Source: Spirilliplanes yamanashiensis (GTDB lineage Bacteria > Actinomycetota > Actinomycetes > Mycobacteriales > Micromonosporaceae). From it: a stretch of DNA of 64,000 bases. The position numbers and the translations under genes are program-made. Where the stretch lies: NCBI RefSeq assembly GCF_016863475.1, contig NZ_BOOY01000020.1, positions 1 through 64,000 of the forward strand, given 5' to 3'. Under the pieces are notes generated by a model. It saw only the letters and a program-made list of their open reading frames with translations. It searched no databases and was not told the DNA's origin. Shown here in pieces: positions 1 through 13,714 of this stretch (position 1 is its first letter; every line of letters begins with the position of its first letter).

Positions 1-67
1 GCCTGACCGCCCGGAGCGGGTCACCCCGCCCCCGGAACCCCCCACCGCAACCCCGAGACAGCCGATG

Positions 68-95
68 TTGACCATGAAGCCCCGAGGACTAGGCT
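68..95 (+). promoter_or_regulatory. Promoter for a leaderless LON-domain gene
   Basis: A -35 box TTGACC (68-73) and a -10 box TAGGCT (90-95) are separated by 16 bp. The GTG start at 103 lies 7 nt after the -10 box, where transcription would begin. The mRNA is therefore probably leaderless, which fits the absence of a Shine-Dalgarno sequence before the gene. Confidence 0.6.
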
Positions 96-102
96 CGCAG
101 GC

Positions 103-795
103 GTGACGGAGCAGCTGCCGGTCTTCCCACTGAGCACGGTGCTGTTCCCCGGCCTGGTCCTGCCGCTGCACATCTTCGAGGACCGCTACCGCAGCCTGGT
201 CCGCGACCTGGTGGCCCAGCCCGGCGACGGCCCGCACGAGTTCGGCGTCGTCGCGCTGCGCCGGGGCTGGGAGGTCGCCGGCGACGCCGCGCCGGCGGCG
301 GACCCCGCCGAGGTGCCCGAGCTGCACGAGATCGGCTGCACCGCCGAGCTGCGCCAGGTCAGCGAGCTGCCGGACGGCCGGTTCGACATCGTGACGGTGG
401 GGCGCCGCCGGTTCCGGGTGCTCGGCGTCGACGCGGGCGTGGCCCCGTACCTGACGGCCGAGGTGGAGTGGCTCGACGACGGCGCCGACAGCCCCGCCGC
501 CGCGCTGCTCGCGCCGCGGGTGCTGGCCGTGTTCCGCCAGTACCTGGAGCTGCTGCAGCCGGCCACCGAGGTGCTCGACCAGGTGCCCGACGACCCGACC
601 GTGCTGTCGCACCTGGTGGCCGCGAGCGCCCAGCTGGCCGTGGACGACCGGCAGGCGCTGCTGGCCGCGCCCGACACGCTGACCCGCCTGCGCGACGAGC
701 TGCGGCTGCTCAGCCGTGAGGTGGCGCTGCTGCGCCAGGTGCGTGCGGTGCCGGTGCCGCTGTCGGAGCTGGGTCGTCCGGCGAGTCCGAACTGA
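103..795 (+). CDS. LON peptidase substrate-binding domain protein
   Basis: This 230-residue protein matches the N-terminal LON substrate-binding domain (PF02190) throughout. It opens with the characteristic LPVFPLSTVLFPG and LPLHIFEDRYRSLV motifs. It has no AAA+ or Lon protease domain, so it is a stand-alone LON-domain protein of the actinobacterial type, whose function is not established; a role in recognising proteolysis substrates is inference. GTG at 103 is chosen because a good promoter ends 7 nt upstream, pointing to leaderless translation. The 3' end overlaps the tail of the convergent DUF2567 gene by 86 bp. It is soluble, with no signal peptide or membrane segment. Confidence 0.85.
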   Translation: MTEQLPVFPLSTVLFPGLVLPLHIFEDRYRSLVRDLVAQPGDGPHEFGVVALRRGWEVAGDAAPAADPAEVPELHEIGCTAELRQVSELPDGRFDIVTVGRRRFRVLGVDAGVAPYLTAEVEWLDDGADSPAAALLAPRVLAVFRQYLELLQPATEVLDQVPDDPTVLSHLVAASAQLAVDDRQALLAAPDTLTRLRDELRLLSREVALLRQVRAVPVPLSELGRPASPN

Positions 796-1414
796 GCGGC
801 GGCTGCCAGACGCCCGGCGCGGCGTCGGGGTCGAGGTCCGGGTCGTGCGCCCAGCCGGCCAGCAGCGTGTAGGTGATCACCGCGGCGAACGCCGGCACCA
901 GCACCACCCCCCAGGCGCGCAGGTCCGGCGGCTGCACCGCCTGCGTGCCCGCGGCGGCGGTGCGCTCCCAGCGCTCGAACTCCGCGTGCCCCCACGTGCG
1001 CCCGGCCAGCCACGCGGCCGGGCCCGCCGCCAGCGTGCCGAGGGTGACCGCGGCCAGCTGCACCGGCCCGCGGTGCCGGCGCACCAGCCGCCACGTGCCG
1101 ATCGCGGCCGCCACCCCGAAGGCGAGGCCGAGCAGCGCGAACGTGCCGTCGGCGGCCACGTACTGCTCGGGCTGCGGGTCGACCGGGTACGGGCCCTGCG
1201 CGGTCTGCACCACCCGGCCGTCCGGGGCCAGCCAGCGCCACAGCAGCCCCAGCGGCCCCCCGAGCAGCAGCAGGGCGCCGGCGGTCAGGCCGGCGACCCG
1301 CAGCGCGCGCCCCAGGGGCCGGCGCGGCCGCTGCGGCGGCGGGGCCGGGAACGGTTCGTGCGGGAGGTACGGCGGCACCGCGGGGCCGTCGTACCCGGCG
1401 TACGGGTCGGTCAC
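710..1414 (-). CDS. DUF2567 family membrane protein
   Basis: A 234-residue protein with a proline-rich cytoplasmic N-terminus and four likely membrane helices (about residues 35-60, 90-110, 120-140 and 165-190), ending in a Pro/Ala-rich tail. The pattern resembles actinobacterial DUF2567 membrane proteins, whose role is unknown. The frame stays open to a GTG at 1462 that would overlap dnaE by 11 bp. The GTG at 1414 is preferred because it gives a typical MTDPYAGYDGP-like start. It lies just downstream of dnaE on the same strand. Its last 86 bp overlap the convergent LON-domain gene, so the C-terminal tail is encoded opposite conserved codons. Confidence 0.65.
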   Translation of the reverse strand: MTDPYAGYDGPAVPPYLPHEPFPAPPPQRPRRPLGRALRVAGLTAGALLLLGGPLGLLWRWLAPDGRVVQTAQGPYPVDPQPEQYVAADGTFALLGLAFGVAAAIGTWRLVRRHRGPVQLAAVTLGTLAAGPAAWLAGRTWGHAEFERWERTAAAGTQAVQPPDLRAWGVVLVPAFAAVITYTLLAGWAHDPDLDPDAAPGVWQPPLSSDSPDDPAPTAAPAPHAPGAAAPPHG

Positions 1415-1451
1415 CCTCTGATCGTGCCAGCCCGAGCTGTGCGCACGCGGA

Positions 1452-4985
<3,534 letters not shown>

Positions 4986-5058
4986 CAAGCCTCCTCATCG
5001 CCGAACTCGTGCTGCGACTCTAGCCGCTGGGTCCGACGGGCCCCGGCGGCGGCGCGCC

Positions 5059-6705
5059 CTACTGGCCGAACGGCTCGATCATCGTGGCCGCCGCCCGCAG
5101 CCACGCCGCCCGCGTGCCCGGCTGCAGGACGTTGTACTCGATGGACGAGCCGACCTCGAGGGCCGGGTCGTAGGGCACCACGGCGACCGCGCGGGTGCGC
5201 GTCGCGAAGTGCGCCTTGAGATCCTCCAGCAGCGGCAGCGGGCCGGCCGTCGGGCAGGACAGCAGCGTGACCGCGTTCGCGGCCAGCTCCTCCATGCCGA
5301 TGTCGTTGAGCAGGTCGAGCATCCAGTCGGCGGTGAACGCGGCGTCCTCGCGCGGCACCGTCGTGATGACCAGCTGGTCGGCGGCCCGCATGACGGTCTG
5401 CCAGTTGACGCTCTCGACGTTGTTGCCGGTGTCGACGCAGATCACGTCGTGGGTGCGGCGCAGCAGGTCCATCACGCGGCGCACGGTGCTCTGGTCGAGG
5501 CGCTGGGCGAACCGCGGGTTCTCCTCGCCGGCCAGCACGTCGTACGAGCCGTCGGAGGCGTGCCGCAGGTAGTCGTCGAGCCGGTCGGTGAGGTCGTCGC
5601 CGTGCAGGTTCTCGATCTCGATCAGCTCGGCCACGAGGTGCCTTATCGTGCGGGCGTGCCGGGCGCTGCCCGCGCGCAGCCCGAGGGTGCCGCGCAGCTC
5701 GTTGTCGTCCCAGGCCAGCACGCCGCGGCCGCGGACGCTGCCGATGGTGGCCGCCGCCAGCACCGTGGCGGTGGTCTTGTGCACGCCGCCCTTCGGGTTG
5801 GCGAACGCCAGCACCCGCGGCTTGCCCAGCGACCGGCGCAGCACCGCGATGGCGCGCTCCACGTCCTCGTCGGCGCGGGTCTGCCGCCACTCGATGCGGC
5901 CGGGCGACTGCGGCGCGACCGACGGCGGCGCCATCGGCTGCGGAACGGCGGCGGGCGGCGCGACGGGCGGCGGGGCCGGCGGCGCGACGGGCGGCGCGAC
6001 GGGCGGGGACGGCGGCACGAGCGGCGCGGGCGGCGGCTGCAGCACCGACGGCACCGACGCGGCGGCCCGGGCCGGCGCGTAACCCGGGGCGTCCTTGACC
6101 CGCGCGATCGGCGGCGGCACGGCCCGGGTGGCCGGGTTGAAGAAGCTGTGCGGCTGGTCGGCGCCCGGGTCGGTGCGGCGCGGGAAGCTCTCGCCGAGCT
6201 GCGGGCCGCGCCGCTCCAGCGGGTTCTGCGGGCGCTGCTCCAGGGCGCGGGGCGGCTCGCCCCAGCCGTCGCGGCCCTCGCGGTTGCGCCGGTCGAGCGG
6301 GTTGACCGGCCGCGGGTTGACGGGCCGCTGCGGGTCGCCGCCGCGCTGGCCGCCGAGCGGGCTGACCGGGCGGGCGGCGAGCGGGTTGACCGGGCGGCCG
6401 TCGGGGCGCACGTCGCCGCCGTTGGGCGGCGGTTCGAGCGCGCGGCTGCCGTACGGCTGCGGCCCGCGCGCCGGGTCGAGCGGGTTGCGGGGGCGGCGCT
6501 CCAGCGGGTTCACCGGGCGGGTGGGCAGCGGCGGCGGCTCGTCCGCGCCGCGCGGCACGACCGGGCGGCCGTCGGGGTCGGTGTCGGCGGCGCCGACCTG
6601 CTGCTGCTCGCCGGTGCGGGAGCCGAGCAGGGCACGGTCGAGCAGCGCCCGCCATCGCGGGGCTGGTTCCGCAGGCCGGCCCCAGCCGGTCTCGGTCCCA
6701 TCCAC
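5059..6705 (-). CDS. MinD/ParA-like ATPase with Pro-rich repeat N-terminus and altered P-loop
   Basis: About 548 residues in two parts. Roughly the first 270 are disordered and rich in Pro, Arg and Ala, with about seven copies of an RPxNPL motif near the start. The last 260 form a MinD/ParA/SIMIBI-type ATPase fold: FANPKGGVHKTTAT, VLAWDDNELRGTLG and DVICVDTGNNV. In the P-loop the usual KGGxGKT reads KGGVHKT, with His309 in place of the conserved Gly. Family members help position or partition cell components or assist secretion; the target here is unknown. GTG at 6705 is chosen because GGAGGA precedes it by 6 nt; ATG 6726 is the longer alternative. The gene lies upstream of dnaE on the same strand. 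Confidence 0.75.
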   Translation of the reverse strand: MDGTETGWGRPAEPAPRWRALLDRALLGSRTGEQQQVGAADTDPDGRPVVPRGADEPPPLPTRPVNPLERRPRNPLDPARGPQPYGSRALEPPPNGGDVRPDGRPVNPLAARPVSPLGGQRGGDPQRPVNPRPVNPLDRRNREGRDGWGEPPRALEQRPQNPLERRGPQLGESFPRRTDPGADQPHSFFNPATRAVPPPIARVKDAPGYAPARAAASVPSVLQPPPAPLVPPSPPVAPPVAPPAPPPVAPPAAVPQPMAPPSVAPQSPGRIEWRQTRADEDVERAIAVLRRSLGKPRVLAFANPKGGVHKTTATVLAAATIGSVRGRGVLAWDDNELRGTLGLRAGSARHARTIRHLVAELIEIENLHGDDLTDRLDDYLRHASDGSYDVLAGEENPRFAQRLDQSTVRRVMDLLRRTHDVICVDTGNNVESVNWQTVMRAADQLVITTVPREDAAFTADWMLDLLNDIGMEELAANAVTLLSCPTAGPLPLLEDLKAHFATRTRAVAVVPYDPALEVGSSIEYNVLQPGTRAAWLRAAATMIEPFGQ

Positions 6706-6916
6706 GGCTCGTCCTCCCACGCCCATCCGGTTCCGCCTGACAGGCTACGGACGTAGACCCTATTCGGGCCACACCCGCATACCTAGTCCTCGGTGTCTCT
6801 CTTTCCCGCCGCTTCCGGGCCCACGCCTCCCGCCGACCGGCCGGGCAGCGCTGCGCGACCACGCAGCCCCCCGACGACATGTCAACGCGCGGGTGTGCGT
6901 CCGGATGCTGGTGCCG

Positions 6917-7942
6917 TCACGACGAGGCACCCGCGGCCGGGCCCGGGGGCTCCGACGAGGGTACGGCAGGCGCGGCCGCGGCGGCCCCGGTGCCCGGTGA
7001 CGACGACGTCACGGATCGGCCCGGTGAGTCGGAGATCACACCGCCGCCGCGGGCGGGCCGGGCGGGCGCCAGTGCGCGCACCGTGACGGTGGGTGTCGAT
7101 GCGGCGGGCGACGGCTCCCCCGCCCGCGGGGCGGGCCGGTCCGGGTCGACCACCCGCTCCGGCAGGGGCGGGCGGAACTCGGTGCGGTCCAGGCGGGTCA
7201 CCTCCGGCGCGGGGTCCACCGCGCGCACCCCCGACCGGCGGGAGAGCTGGTCGAGGACCGGCGGCGCGGCCCGCACCACCGCCGCGTAGACGCACGCGCA
7301 GCCCGCCCGGTAAGCGGCCGCCTCGGCGGCGGCGACGGCGGTGCCGCGGTCGTACGCGGCCCGCAGCCGGTGCTCCGCCTTGCTGTCGCCGGTGAGCGAG
7401 CGCCGCAACTGGCCGTAGTCGGCGATCTCCTGATCGCGGCCCCGGGCGACGTCCTGCATGCCGGCGATCACGTCCGCCGGCACCCGGTACGCCGGAATTC
7501 GCACCACCTGCGTCTGCATGCCGGGCAGCTGCGCCCGGGCGTACACCTCGGACACCCCGACGTCGCCCAGCACCGGGACCAGCCGGTTGGGCGAGAAGTA
7601 GGTGACGAGGCTGACCAGGGCGTACACCTCGGCCGTCGCGGTGGCCGGCGCCGGGTCGGCGAGCAGCGCGCCCAGCTCGGCCTCGCTCGCGGTCACGTAG
7701 CCGCCGACGGACTGCCCGTCGACGACGCCGACCCGCACCACCTCGCCGGGCGGCGCCACGGGCGGCGCGGCGGGCCGGTCGACCGCCCAGACGGCCGTCA
7801 GCATCACCGCGCAGGCGCAGAGCAGGCCCAGGCCGGTGACCAGCCGCAGCCGCGCGGGCCCGCCGGCGAGCCGGCCGAACGCCCGGCCCAGCGGCGGCAG
7901 CACCCGGCTGTCGAGCTTCCCCAGCGTGTTTCCGACGCCCAT
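6917..7942 (-). CDS. Membrane-anchored protein of unknown function
   Basis: A 341-residue protein not assigned to a family. One membrane helix lies near residues 35-53 (LVTGLGLLCACAVMLTAVWA). A Pro-rich linker and an extracytoplasmic region follow, including a helical part (about 155-225) and a low-complexity Ser/Pro/Ala tail. The topology suggests a type II membrane protein with most of its mass outside the cytoplasm. ATG 7942 has a GAGGGGG ribosome site about 10 nt upstream. It sits between rluD and the MinD-like ATPase on one strand, and its short gap to rluD (36 bp) allows co-transcription. The adjacent ATPase could be a functional partner, but nothing seen proves it. Confidence 0.7.
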   Translation of the reverse strand: MGVGNTLGKLDSRVLPPLGRAFGRLAGGPARLRLVTGLGLLCACAVMLTAVWAVDRPAAPPVAPPGEVVRVGVVDGQSVGGYVTASEAELGALLADPAPATATAEVYALVSLVTYFSPNRLVPVLGDVGVSEVYARAQLPGMQTQVVRIPAYRVPADVIAGMQDVARGRDQEIADYGQLRRSLTGDSKAEHRLRAAYDRGTAVAAAEAAAYRAGCACVYAAVVRAAPPVLDQLSRRSGVRAVDPAPEVTRLDRTEFRPPLPERVVDPDRPAPRAGEPSPAASTPTVTVRALAPARPARGGGVISDSPGRSVTSSSPGTGAAAAAPAVPSSEPPGPAAGASS

Positions 7943-7977
7943 GCCCGGCGTCCCCCTCGCCCCTCGGCTCTGCCTGC

Positions 7978-8922
7978 TCAGCCCGGGTCGCGCAGGACCC
8001 CGAGCGCGTGCTCCAGATCCTCAGGGTAGTCGCTGGTGAACGAGACCTCGTCCTGCGTACGGGGGTGCAGGAAGGCCAACCGGCGGGCGTGCAGCCACTG
8101 CCGGGCCAGCCCGATGCGCGCCGACAGGGTCGGGTCGGCGCCGTAGGTGAGGTCGCCGACGCAGGGGTGCCGCAGCGCCGACATGTGCACCCGGATCTGG
8201 TGGGTGCGGCCCGTCTCGAGGCGGATGTCGACCAGGCTGGCCGACCGGAACGCCTCGATGGTGTCGTAGTGGGTGACGCTGGGCTTGCCGCCCGACACGA
8301 CCGCCCAGCGGTAGTCCTGGGTGGGGTGCCGGTCGATCGGCGCGTCGACCGTGCCGCGCAGCGGGTCGAGGTGGCCCTGCACGACGGCGTGGTACCGCTT
8401 CTCCACCTCGCGCGCCTTGAACGCCCGCTTGAGCAGCGTGTACGCGATCTCGCTCTTGGCCACGACCATCAGCCCGGTGGTGCCGACGTCGAGCCGGTGC
8501 ACGATGCCCTGCCGCTCGGCGGCGCCCGTGGTGGCGACGCTCTGGCCCATGGCGGCCAGCCCGCCGAGCACGGTGGGGCCGGTCCAGCCGGGGCTGGGGT
8601 GGGCGGCCACGCCGACCGGCTTGTCGACGACCACCAGGTCCTCGTCGGCGTACACGATGGACAGGCCGGTGACGTGCTGCGCGACGACGGTGGGCGCGCC
8701 GGCGGGCGCGGGCAGCACCACCTCGAGCCAGGAACCGGCCGCCACCTTGTCGGACTTGGGGCGGGGCACGCCGTCGACCAGCGCGTCGCCGGCCTCGACG
8801 AGGCTTGCCGCGGCGGTGCGCGACAGCCCGAACAGGCGCGAGACGGCCTGGTCGAGGCGCATGCCGTCGAGGCCGTCGGGGACCGGCAGGGACCGCCGGT
8901 CGCCGCCGAATGCCGTGGTCAC
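7978..8922 (-). CDS. rluD: RluA/RluD family 23S rRNA pseudouridine synthase
   Basis: A 314-residue protein with an N-terminal S4 RNA-binding domain (about residues 15-75, [16 protein letters not shown]) and a pseudouridine synthase domain. The catalytic Asp sits in [15 protein letters not shown], and [10 protein letters not shown] is also present. It is expected to isomerise uridines in 23S rRNA. RluD-type specificity (helix 69) is inferred from the conserved lspA neighbourhood and domain order. The GTG start overlaps the lspA stop (GTGA), so the two genes are probably translationally coupled in the traR-lspA-rluD operon driven from the promoter at 10082-10110. Confidence 0.92.
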   Translation of the reverse strand: MTTAFGGDRRSLPVPDGLDGMRLDQAVSRLFGLSRTAAASLVEAGDALVDGVPRPKSDKVAAGSWLEVVLPAPAGAPTVVAQHVTGLSIVYADEDLVVVDKPVGVAAHPSPGWTGPTVLGGLAAMGQSVATTGAAERQGIVHRLDVGTTGLMVVAKSEIAYTLLKRAFKAREVEKRYHAVVQGHLDPLRGTVDAPIDRHPTQDYRWAVVSGGKPSVTHYDTIEAFRSASLVDIRLETGRTHQIRVHMSALRHPCVGDLTYGADPTLSARIGLARQWLHARRLAFLHPRTQDEVSFTSDYPEDLEHALGVLRDPG

Positions 8923-9506
8923 CGCTGCTCGGCCTCTTCCCTCTGCTCGTGCTTCTTCGCGTTGCCCGGCAGCCGGGTGCCGTCGCGCTGGCGGCCGGTC
9001 AGCTCCAGCAGCACCGCGAGGACGACGCCGACGCTGAGGCAGCTGTCGGCCACGTTGAACACCGCGAAGCGCTCGCCGTACGGCGCGAACAGGCTGAACA
9101 TGTCGACCACGTGCCCGTGCAGGAAGCTGGGCGCCCGGAACAGCCGGTCGGTCAGGTTGCCCAGCGCGCCGGCCAGGACCAGCCCGAGCGCGACGGCCCA
9201 CGGCATCGAGCGCAGCCGCAGGGTCATGTAGGTGATCCAGCCGATCACGACGATGGTGATCAGCGGGAAGACGAACGTGTAGTCGCTGCCCAGGCTGAAC
9301 GCGGCGCCGCTGTTGCGCACCAGCGACAGGTAGACCAGCCCGCCGAGGACCCGGACCGGGTCCTGCGGGTCGAGCATGCTGACCGACAGGTGCTTCACGA
9401 CCTGGTCGACGGTGAGCCCGGCGAGGGCGATGGCCACCAGGACCGACACCGCCCGCCGGCTGGCGCGGGGTGCTGCGCCGGTCGCAGGGGTGTCGTCGGT
9501 GTTCAG
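8919..9506 (-). CDS. lspA: Prolipoprotein signal peptidase (lipoprotein signal peptidase II)
   Basis: LspA cleaves the signal peptide of diacylglyceryl-modified prolipoproteins in the membrane. Four transmembrane helices are visible. The two catalytic aspartates lie in [11 protein letters not shown] and [12 protein letters not shown] charged tail ends the protein. The start is uncertain. The frame is open up to ATG 9593, but that lies inside traR. A CTG at 9506 sits 5 nt after GGAGGAG and overlaps the traR stop as CTGA, the geometry of a coupled start, giving about 195 residues. The next candidate, GTG 9452, would leave almost no N-terminus before the first helix. Confidence 0.92.
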   Translation of the reverse strand: MNTDDTPATGAAPRASRRAVSVLVAIALAGLTVDQVVKHLSVSMLDPQDPVRVLGGLVYLSLVRNSGAAFSLGSDYTFVFPLITIVVIGWITYMTLRLRSMPWAVALGLVLAGALGNLTDRLFRAPSFLHGHVVDMFSLFAPYGERFAVFNVADSCLSVGVVLAVLLELTGRQRDGTRLPGNAKKHEQREEAEQR

Positions 9507-9922
9507 CGTCGCTCCTCCAGCTGCTTGCAGGACACGCAGAGGGTAGCGGACGGGAAGGCGGCCAGTCGCTCCACGGGGATGGGGTTGCCGCACCGCTCAC
9601 AGTTGCCGTAGTGGCCCTCGGCGACCCGCTCGAGCGCGCGCTCGACCTGGGTGATGCGCTCGAGGATGTTGTTCGCGAGGGTGATCTCCTGCTCGCGCTC
9701 GAACGTCTTGGTGCCGGTGTCGGCCTGGTCGTCGCCGCCGGAGTCGGCCAGCCGGTCGCGCTGGAGCTCGGTGATCTCGGCGAGCGTCTGGTCGTACTCC
9801 GCCTGGAGCTCGTCGCGGCGCTCGGTCAGCGCGAGGCGGATCTTGTCCATCTCGGCGTCGCTGCGCTTGTTCTTCGCGGCGGCCTTGCCCGGTGCGGTCG
9901 TCGTGTTGGTCGTCTTCGCCAT
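9503..9922 (-). CDS. DksA/TraR C4-type zinc-finger protein
   Basis: A 139-residue member of the TraR/DksA family. It has a Lys/Ala-rich N-terminus, a long helical middle (about residues 20-95) resembling the DksA coiled coil, and a C-terminal C4 zinc finger, CERCGNPIP followed by CVSC (about residues 108-132). Relatives bind RNA polymerase through the secondary channel and adjust transcription. In actinobacteria this version, found next to lspA, is little studied. ATG 9922 has GAGGAG 6 nt upstream. It is the first gene of a coupled traR-lspA-rluD unit. Confidence 0.88.
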   Translation of the reverse strand: MAKTTNTTTAPGKAAAKNKRSDAEMDKIRLALTERRDELQAEYDQTLAEITELQRDRLADSGGDDQADTGTKTFEREQEITLANNILERITQVERALERVAEGHYGNCERCGNPIPVERLAAFPSATLCVSCKQLEERR

Positions 9923-10081
9923 GATCGCTCCTCGGCCGCTGGTGCGGTGATCGCCGTGCCTCGTGGTGCGGGCCTTCTGCCTCCGCGGCGCGGCGCCGCC
10001 GTGGGCGGGCCCCGCGCCCGCCGGGCGACACCTACACAACAGCGCGGCGAACAGGTCCGCCGCGCACTCCGGAGGTTGGCA

Positions 10082-10110
10082 AGGATACGGAACGTGAACG
10101 GCTCCGACAA
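10082..10110 (-). promoter_or_regulatory. Predicted promoter of traR-lspA-rluD
   Basis: On the minus strand TTGTCG (10105-10110) and TATCCT (10082-10087) are separated by exactly 17 bp. They match the actinobacterial housekeeping-type TTGnCn/TAnnnT pattern. Transcription would start near 10075, leaving a leader of about 150 nt before ATG 9922. The leader holds no recognisable gene. Confidence 0.55.
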
Positions 10111-10134
10111 CATGCCGCTCCGAGCCGTGCCCAC

Positions 10135-10162
10135 GAACCGTGACGAACAGGTCGCTAACGGT

Positions 10163-10164
<2 letters not shown>
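10135..10164 (-). terminator. Possible terminator after the antiporter gene
   Basis: Inverted repeat GAACCGT (10135-10141) and ACGGTTC (10158-10164) with a 16-nt loop. The right arm reaches into the antiporter stop codon. No U-tract follows, so this is a weak call. Confidence 0.25.
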
Positions 10165-11679
<1,515 letters not shown>

Positions 11680-11683
<4 letters not shown>

Positions 11684-12018
11684 GGCCCGCCGTCCCGCAG
11701 CCCGGCGAGCAGCGCCGCGACGCCCGCGCCGGTGTCGCCGTCGACCGTGAAGACCTTGTCGCGGCTGGTGGCGCCGAGCCGCAGGGTCACGGCGGCGGGG
11801 CGCACCCCCAGGGCGGCCGCGAGCGCCCGGCGGACCGCCTCGGTGGCCCGGCCGTCGACGGCGGGCGCCGACACCGCGACCACCAGGGCGGGCCCGTGCG
11901 GCCCGTCGTACCGGCCGCCCACCCGGTCGCGCCCGGCGCCCGGCTTGACCCGCACGGGCACGCTCAGCGGCGGCCGCGGGTCGGCACGGCGCGCGGAGGC
12001 ACGGTCGGTGGGGGCCAC
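11680..12018 (-). CDS. DUF167 (YggU) family protein
   Basis: A 112-residue protein with the DUF167 pattern VPVRVKPGAGRDRVGG in its first third. The conserved end, SRDKVFTVDG, follows near residue 85, and no membrane segment is present. The family has a compact alpha/beta fold and no settled function. It is usually 75-110 residues, so the length fits. The GTG start has only a weak upstream GAGG. It overlaps the antiporter by 4 bp (GTGA). In many bacteria DUF167 genes lie near yggT; here yggT is about 1.7 kb upstream on the same strand, beyond divIVA. Confidence 0.85.
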
Positions 12019-12067
12019 GCCTCATTGTGCCGATCATCGGCCCCCGGTGCGCCCGGAGGGACGCAGG

Positions 12068-12784
12068 TCACGCGTGGTGGGTGCGCAGCAGCCGGTCGAC
12101 GGGGCGGCACAGGCCGCACGGGGTGAACCCCAGGTCGATCGCCTCGGCCACCGGCAGCGCGTCGGTCTCCCGGCCGCCGAGGAACGGGCACCCGGCGACG
12201 TGGTAGCGCGGCCGCTGGTCGACGACCAGCACCTCGATGGTGGTGACGGCCAGCCGGGCGGCGTCGGCGGGGGCGACCCACTGGGCGCGCGGCTCGTCGG
12301 CCGGGTCCTCCGGGTCGGGCTCGGCGAGCCCGTCGTCGGGGGCGCCGCGCTGCTGCGGGGCGGCGGGCCGGGCCTCCGGCTCGTCCTCGGTCACGACGGC
12401 CCGCCCGGTGGCGGGCGCGGCGGCGGGCTCCACGGCCGGCTCCACGGCCGGCTCGGCGGCGTCGCGGGCGGGGGCGCGGTCGCGGGCGAAGGCGCCGGTG
12501 CGGTCGTCGTAGGTGGCGCCGGGCTCGTCGTCCGCGACGGAGGCGGGGGCGACGGGCTCCTGGGTGCGGGCCCGCGGCACGGTGGGCGCCTCGGCGGCGG
12601 CCGGCGGGACGGGCGCGGCGAGCCCCGAACGCGCCGCAGCCTGCCGGGCGCCGACCACGAGGGCGACGGCGGCCAGCAGGCTGACGGCGATCGAGCTGAT
12701 GAGCAGGACGCTGGAACCCCAGGTCAGACCCAGGACGAGCAGCGCCACGGCGCCGAGGATGAGCAGGAGACTACCGACGATCAT
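12068..12784 (-). CDS. Membrane protein with C-terminal Ada-like Cys motif
   Basis: A 238-residue protein. Two membrane helices occupy about residues 1-45. An Ala/Pro/acidic linker (about 55-165) follows, then a small C-terminal module with YHVAGCPFLGG and, about 20 residues later, GFTPCGLCRP. The His/Cys spacing resembles the Ada-type metal-binding module found as an add-on in ComEC and nuclease proteins, so a bound zinc is plausible but inferred. The function is unknown. ATG 12784 follows GAGGGTGA by about 4 nt. The gene sits just downstream of divIVA and may share its transcript, so a role near the growing pole can be imagined but not shown. Confidence 0.7.
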   Translation of the reverse strand: MIVGSLLLILGAVALLVLGLTWGSSVLLISSIAVSLLAAVALVVGARQAAARSGLAAPVPPAAAEAPTVPRARTQEPVAPASVADDEPGATYDDRTGAFARDRAPARDAAEPAVEPAVEPAAAPATGRAVVTEDEPEARPAAPQQRGAPDDGLAEPDPEDPADEPRAQWVAPADAARLAVTTIEVLVVDQRPRYHVAGCPFLGGRETDALPVAEAIDLGFTPCGLCRPVDRLLRTHHA

Positions 12785-12843
12785 CGTTCACCCTCGACGC
12801 AGCGACATCCGTGTCTTGCGTTCAGTACAACGAGCGAGTGGCG

Positions 12844-13668
12844 TCAGCGACCCGACTCGATCGAGCCGCCCCGGCCGCCGCCGTACGAACCGGCGAGGCC
12901 GGCGGCCGCGAGGCCACCCGAGCCGCCCACGGCGCGCTGGCTGTCGGCGCGGGTCATCTCGGCCTCGAGGCCCTGGCCACGACCGTCGAGGTCGCGCAGC
13001 TGGCTCTCCAGGTACGCCTTGAGGCGCGTCCGGTACTCCCGCTCGAACTGCTTGAGCTCCTCGATGTGCTTCTGCAGCGCGGAGCGCTTGGCGTCCAGGC
13101 CGCCCATGGCCTCCTGGTGCCGCTGGCGCGCGTCCCGCTCGAGGGCGTCCGCCTTGGCGCGGGCCTCGCGGGTGACCTCCTCGGCCTTGGAGCGCGCGTC
13201 GGACAGCAGCTTGTCGGCCTCGCGGCGCGCGTCGGACACGTGGTCGTCGGCGGTGCGCTGGGCCATCATGAGGACGCGCAGCGCCTGCTGCTCGCCGTCG
13301 CCGCCGGCGCCGCCGGCCGGGGCGCCCACGGGGCCGCCCTGGGCGCGGACCTGCTCGAGCTCCGCCTGCATCTGGCGGGCCGCCTGCTCGGCGGCCGCCT
13401 TGTCCCGCTGGACGCGGTCGAGCTGGGCCTTCATGTCGTTCAGCTCGGCCGCCAGGCGCGGGTCGGCACCCGGTCCCGCCGGGGCCGGGCCACGGCCGCC
13501 GCCGCGCTCGACCTGAGCGCGCAGCTCGTTGTTCTCCTCGATCAGACGGGCGAGTTCGCGCTCGACCTCGTCAAGGAAGGCGTCGACCTCCTCCTCGTCG
13601 TACCCCCGCTTGCCGATCGGGGGCTTCTTGAAGGCGACGTTGTGCACGTCGGCGGGGGTCAGCGGCAT
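12844..13668 (-). CDS. divIVA: DivIVA/Wag31 polar growth scaffold
   Basis: DivIVA (Wag31 in mycobacteria) assembles at cell poles on curved membrane and directs polar peptidoglycan synthesis. The N-terminal DivIVA domain is clear: [17 protein letters not shown], then [19 protein letters not shown] coiled coil follows (about residues 25-60). After a Gly/Pro/Ala-rich linker comes a long second coiled coil (about 75-245) and a glycine-rich tail. The two-coil layout and 274-residue length are typical of actinobacteria. It follows the ftsZ-yggS-sepF-yggT string in the same orientation, as in other actinomycetes. Confidence 0.95.
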   Translation of the reverse strand: MPLTPADVHNVAFKKPPIGKRGYDEEEVDAFLDEVERELARLIEENNELRAQVERGGGRGPAPAGPGADPRLAAELNDMKAQLDRVQRDKAAAEQAARQMQAELEQVRAQGGPVGAPAGGAGGDGEQQALRVLMMAQRTADDHVSDARREADKLLSDARSKAEEVTREARAKADALERDARQRHQEAMGGLDAKRSALQKHIEELKQFEREYRTRLKAYLESQLRDLDGRGQGLEAEMTRADSQRAVGGSGGLAAAGLAGSYGGGRGGSIESGR

Positions 13669-13714
13669 CGAAACTCCTCGGGTCAGTTGCGGCCGCGTGG
13701 GTAGCTGCCCGGTC

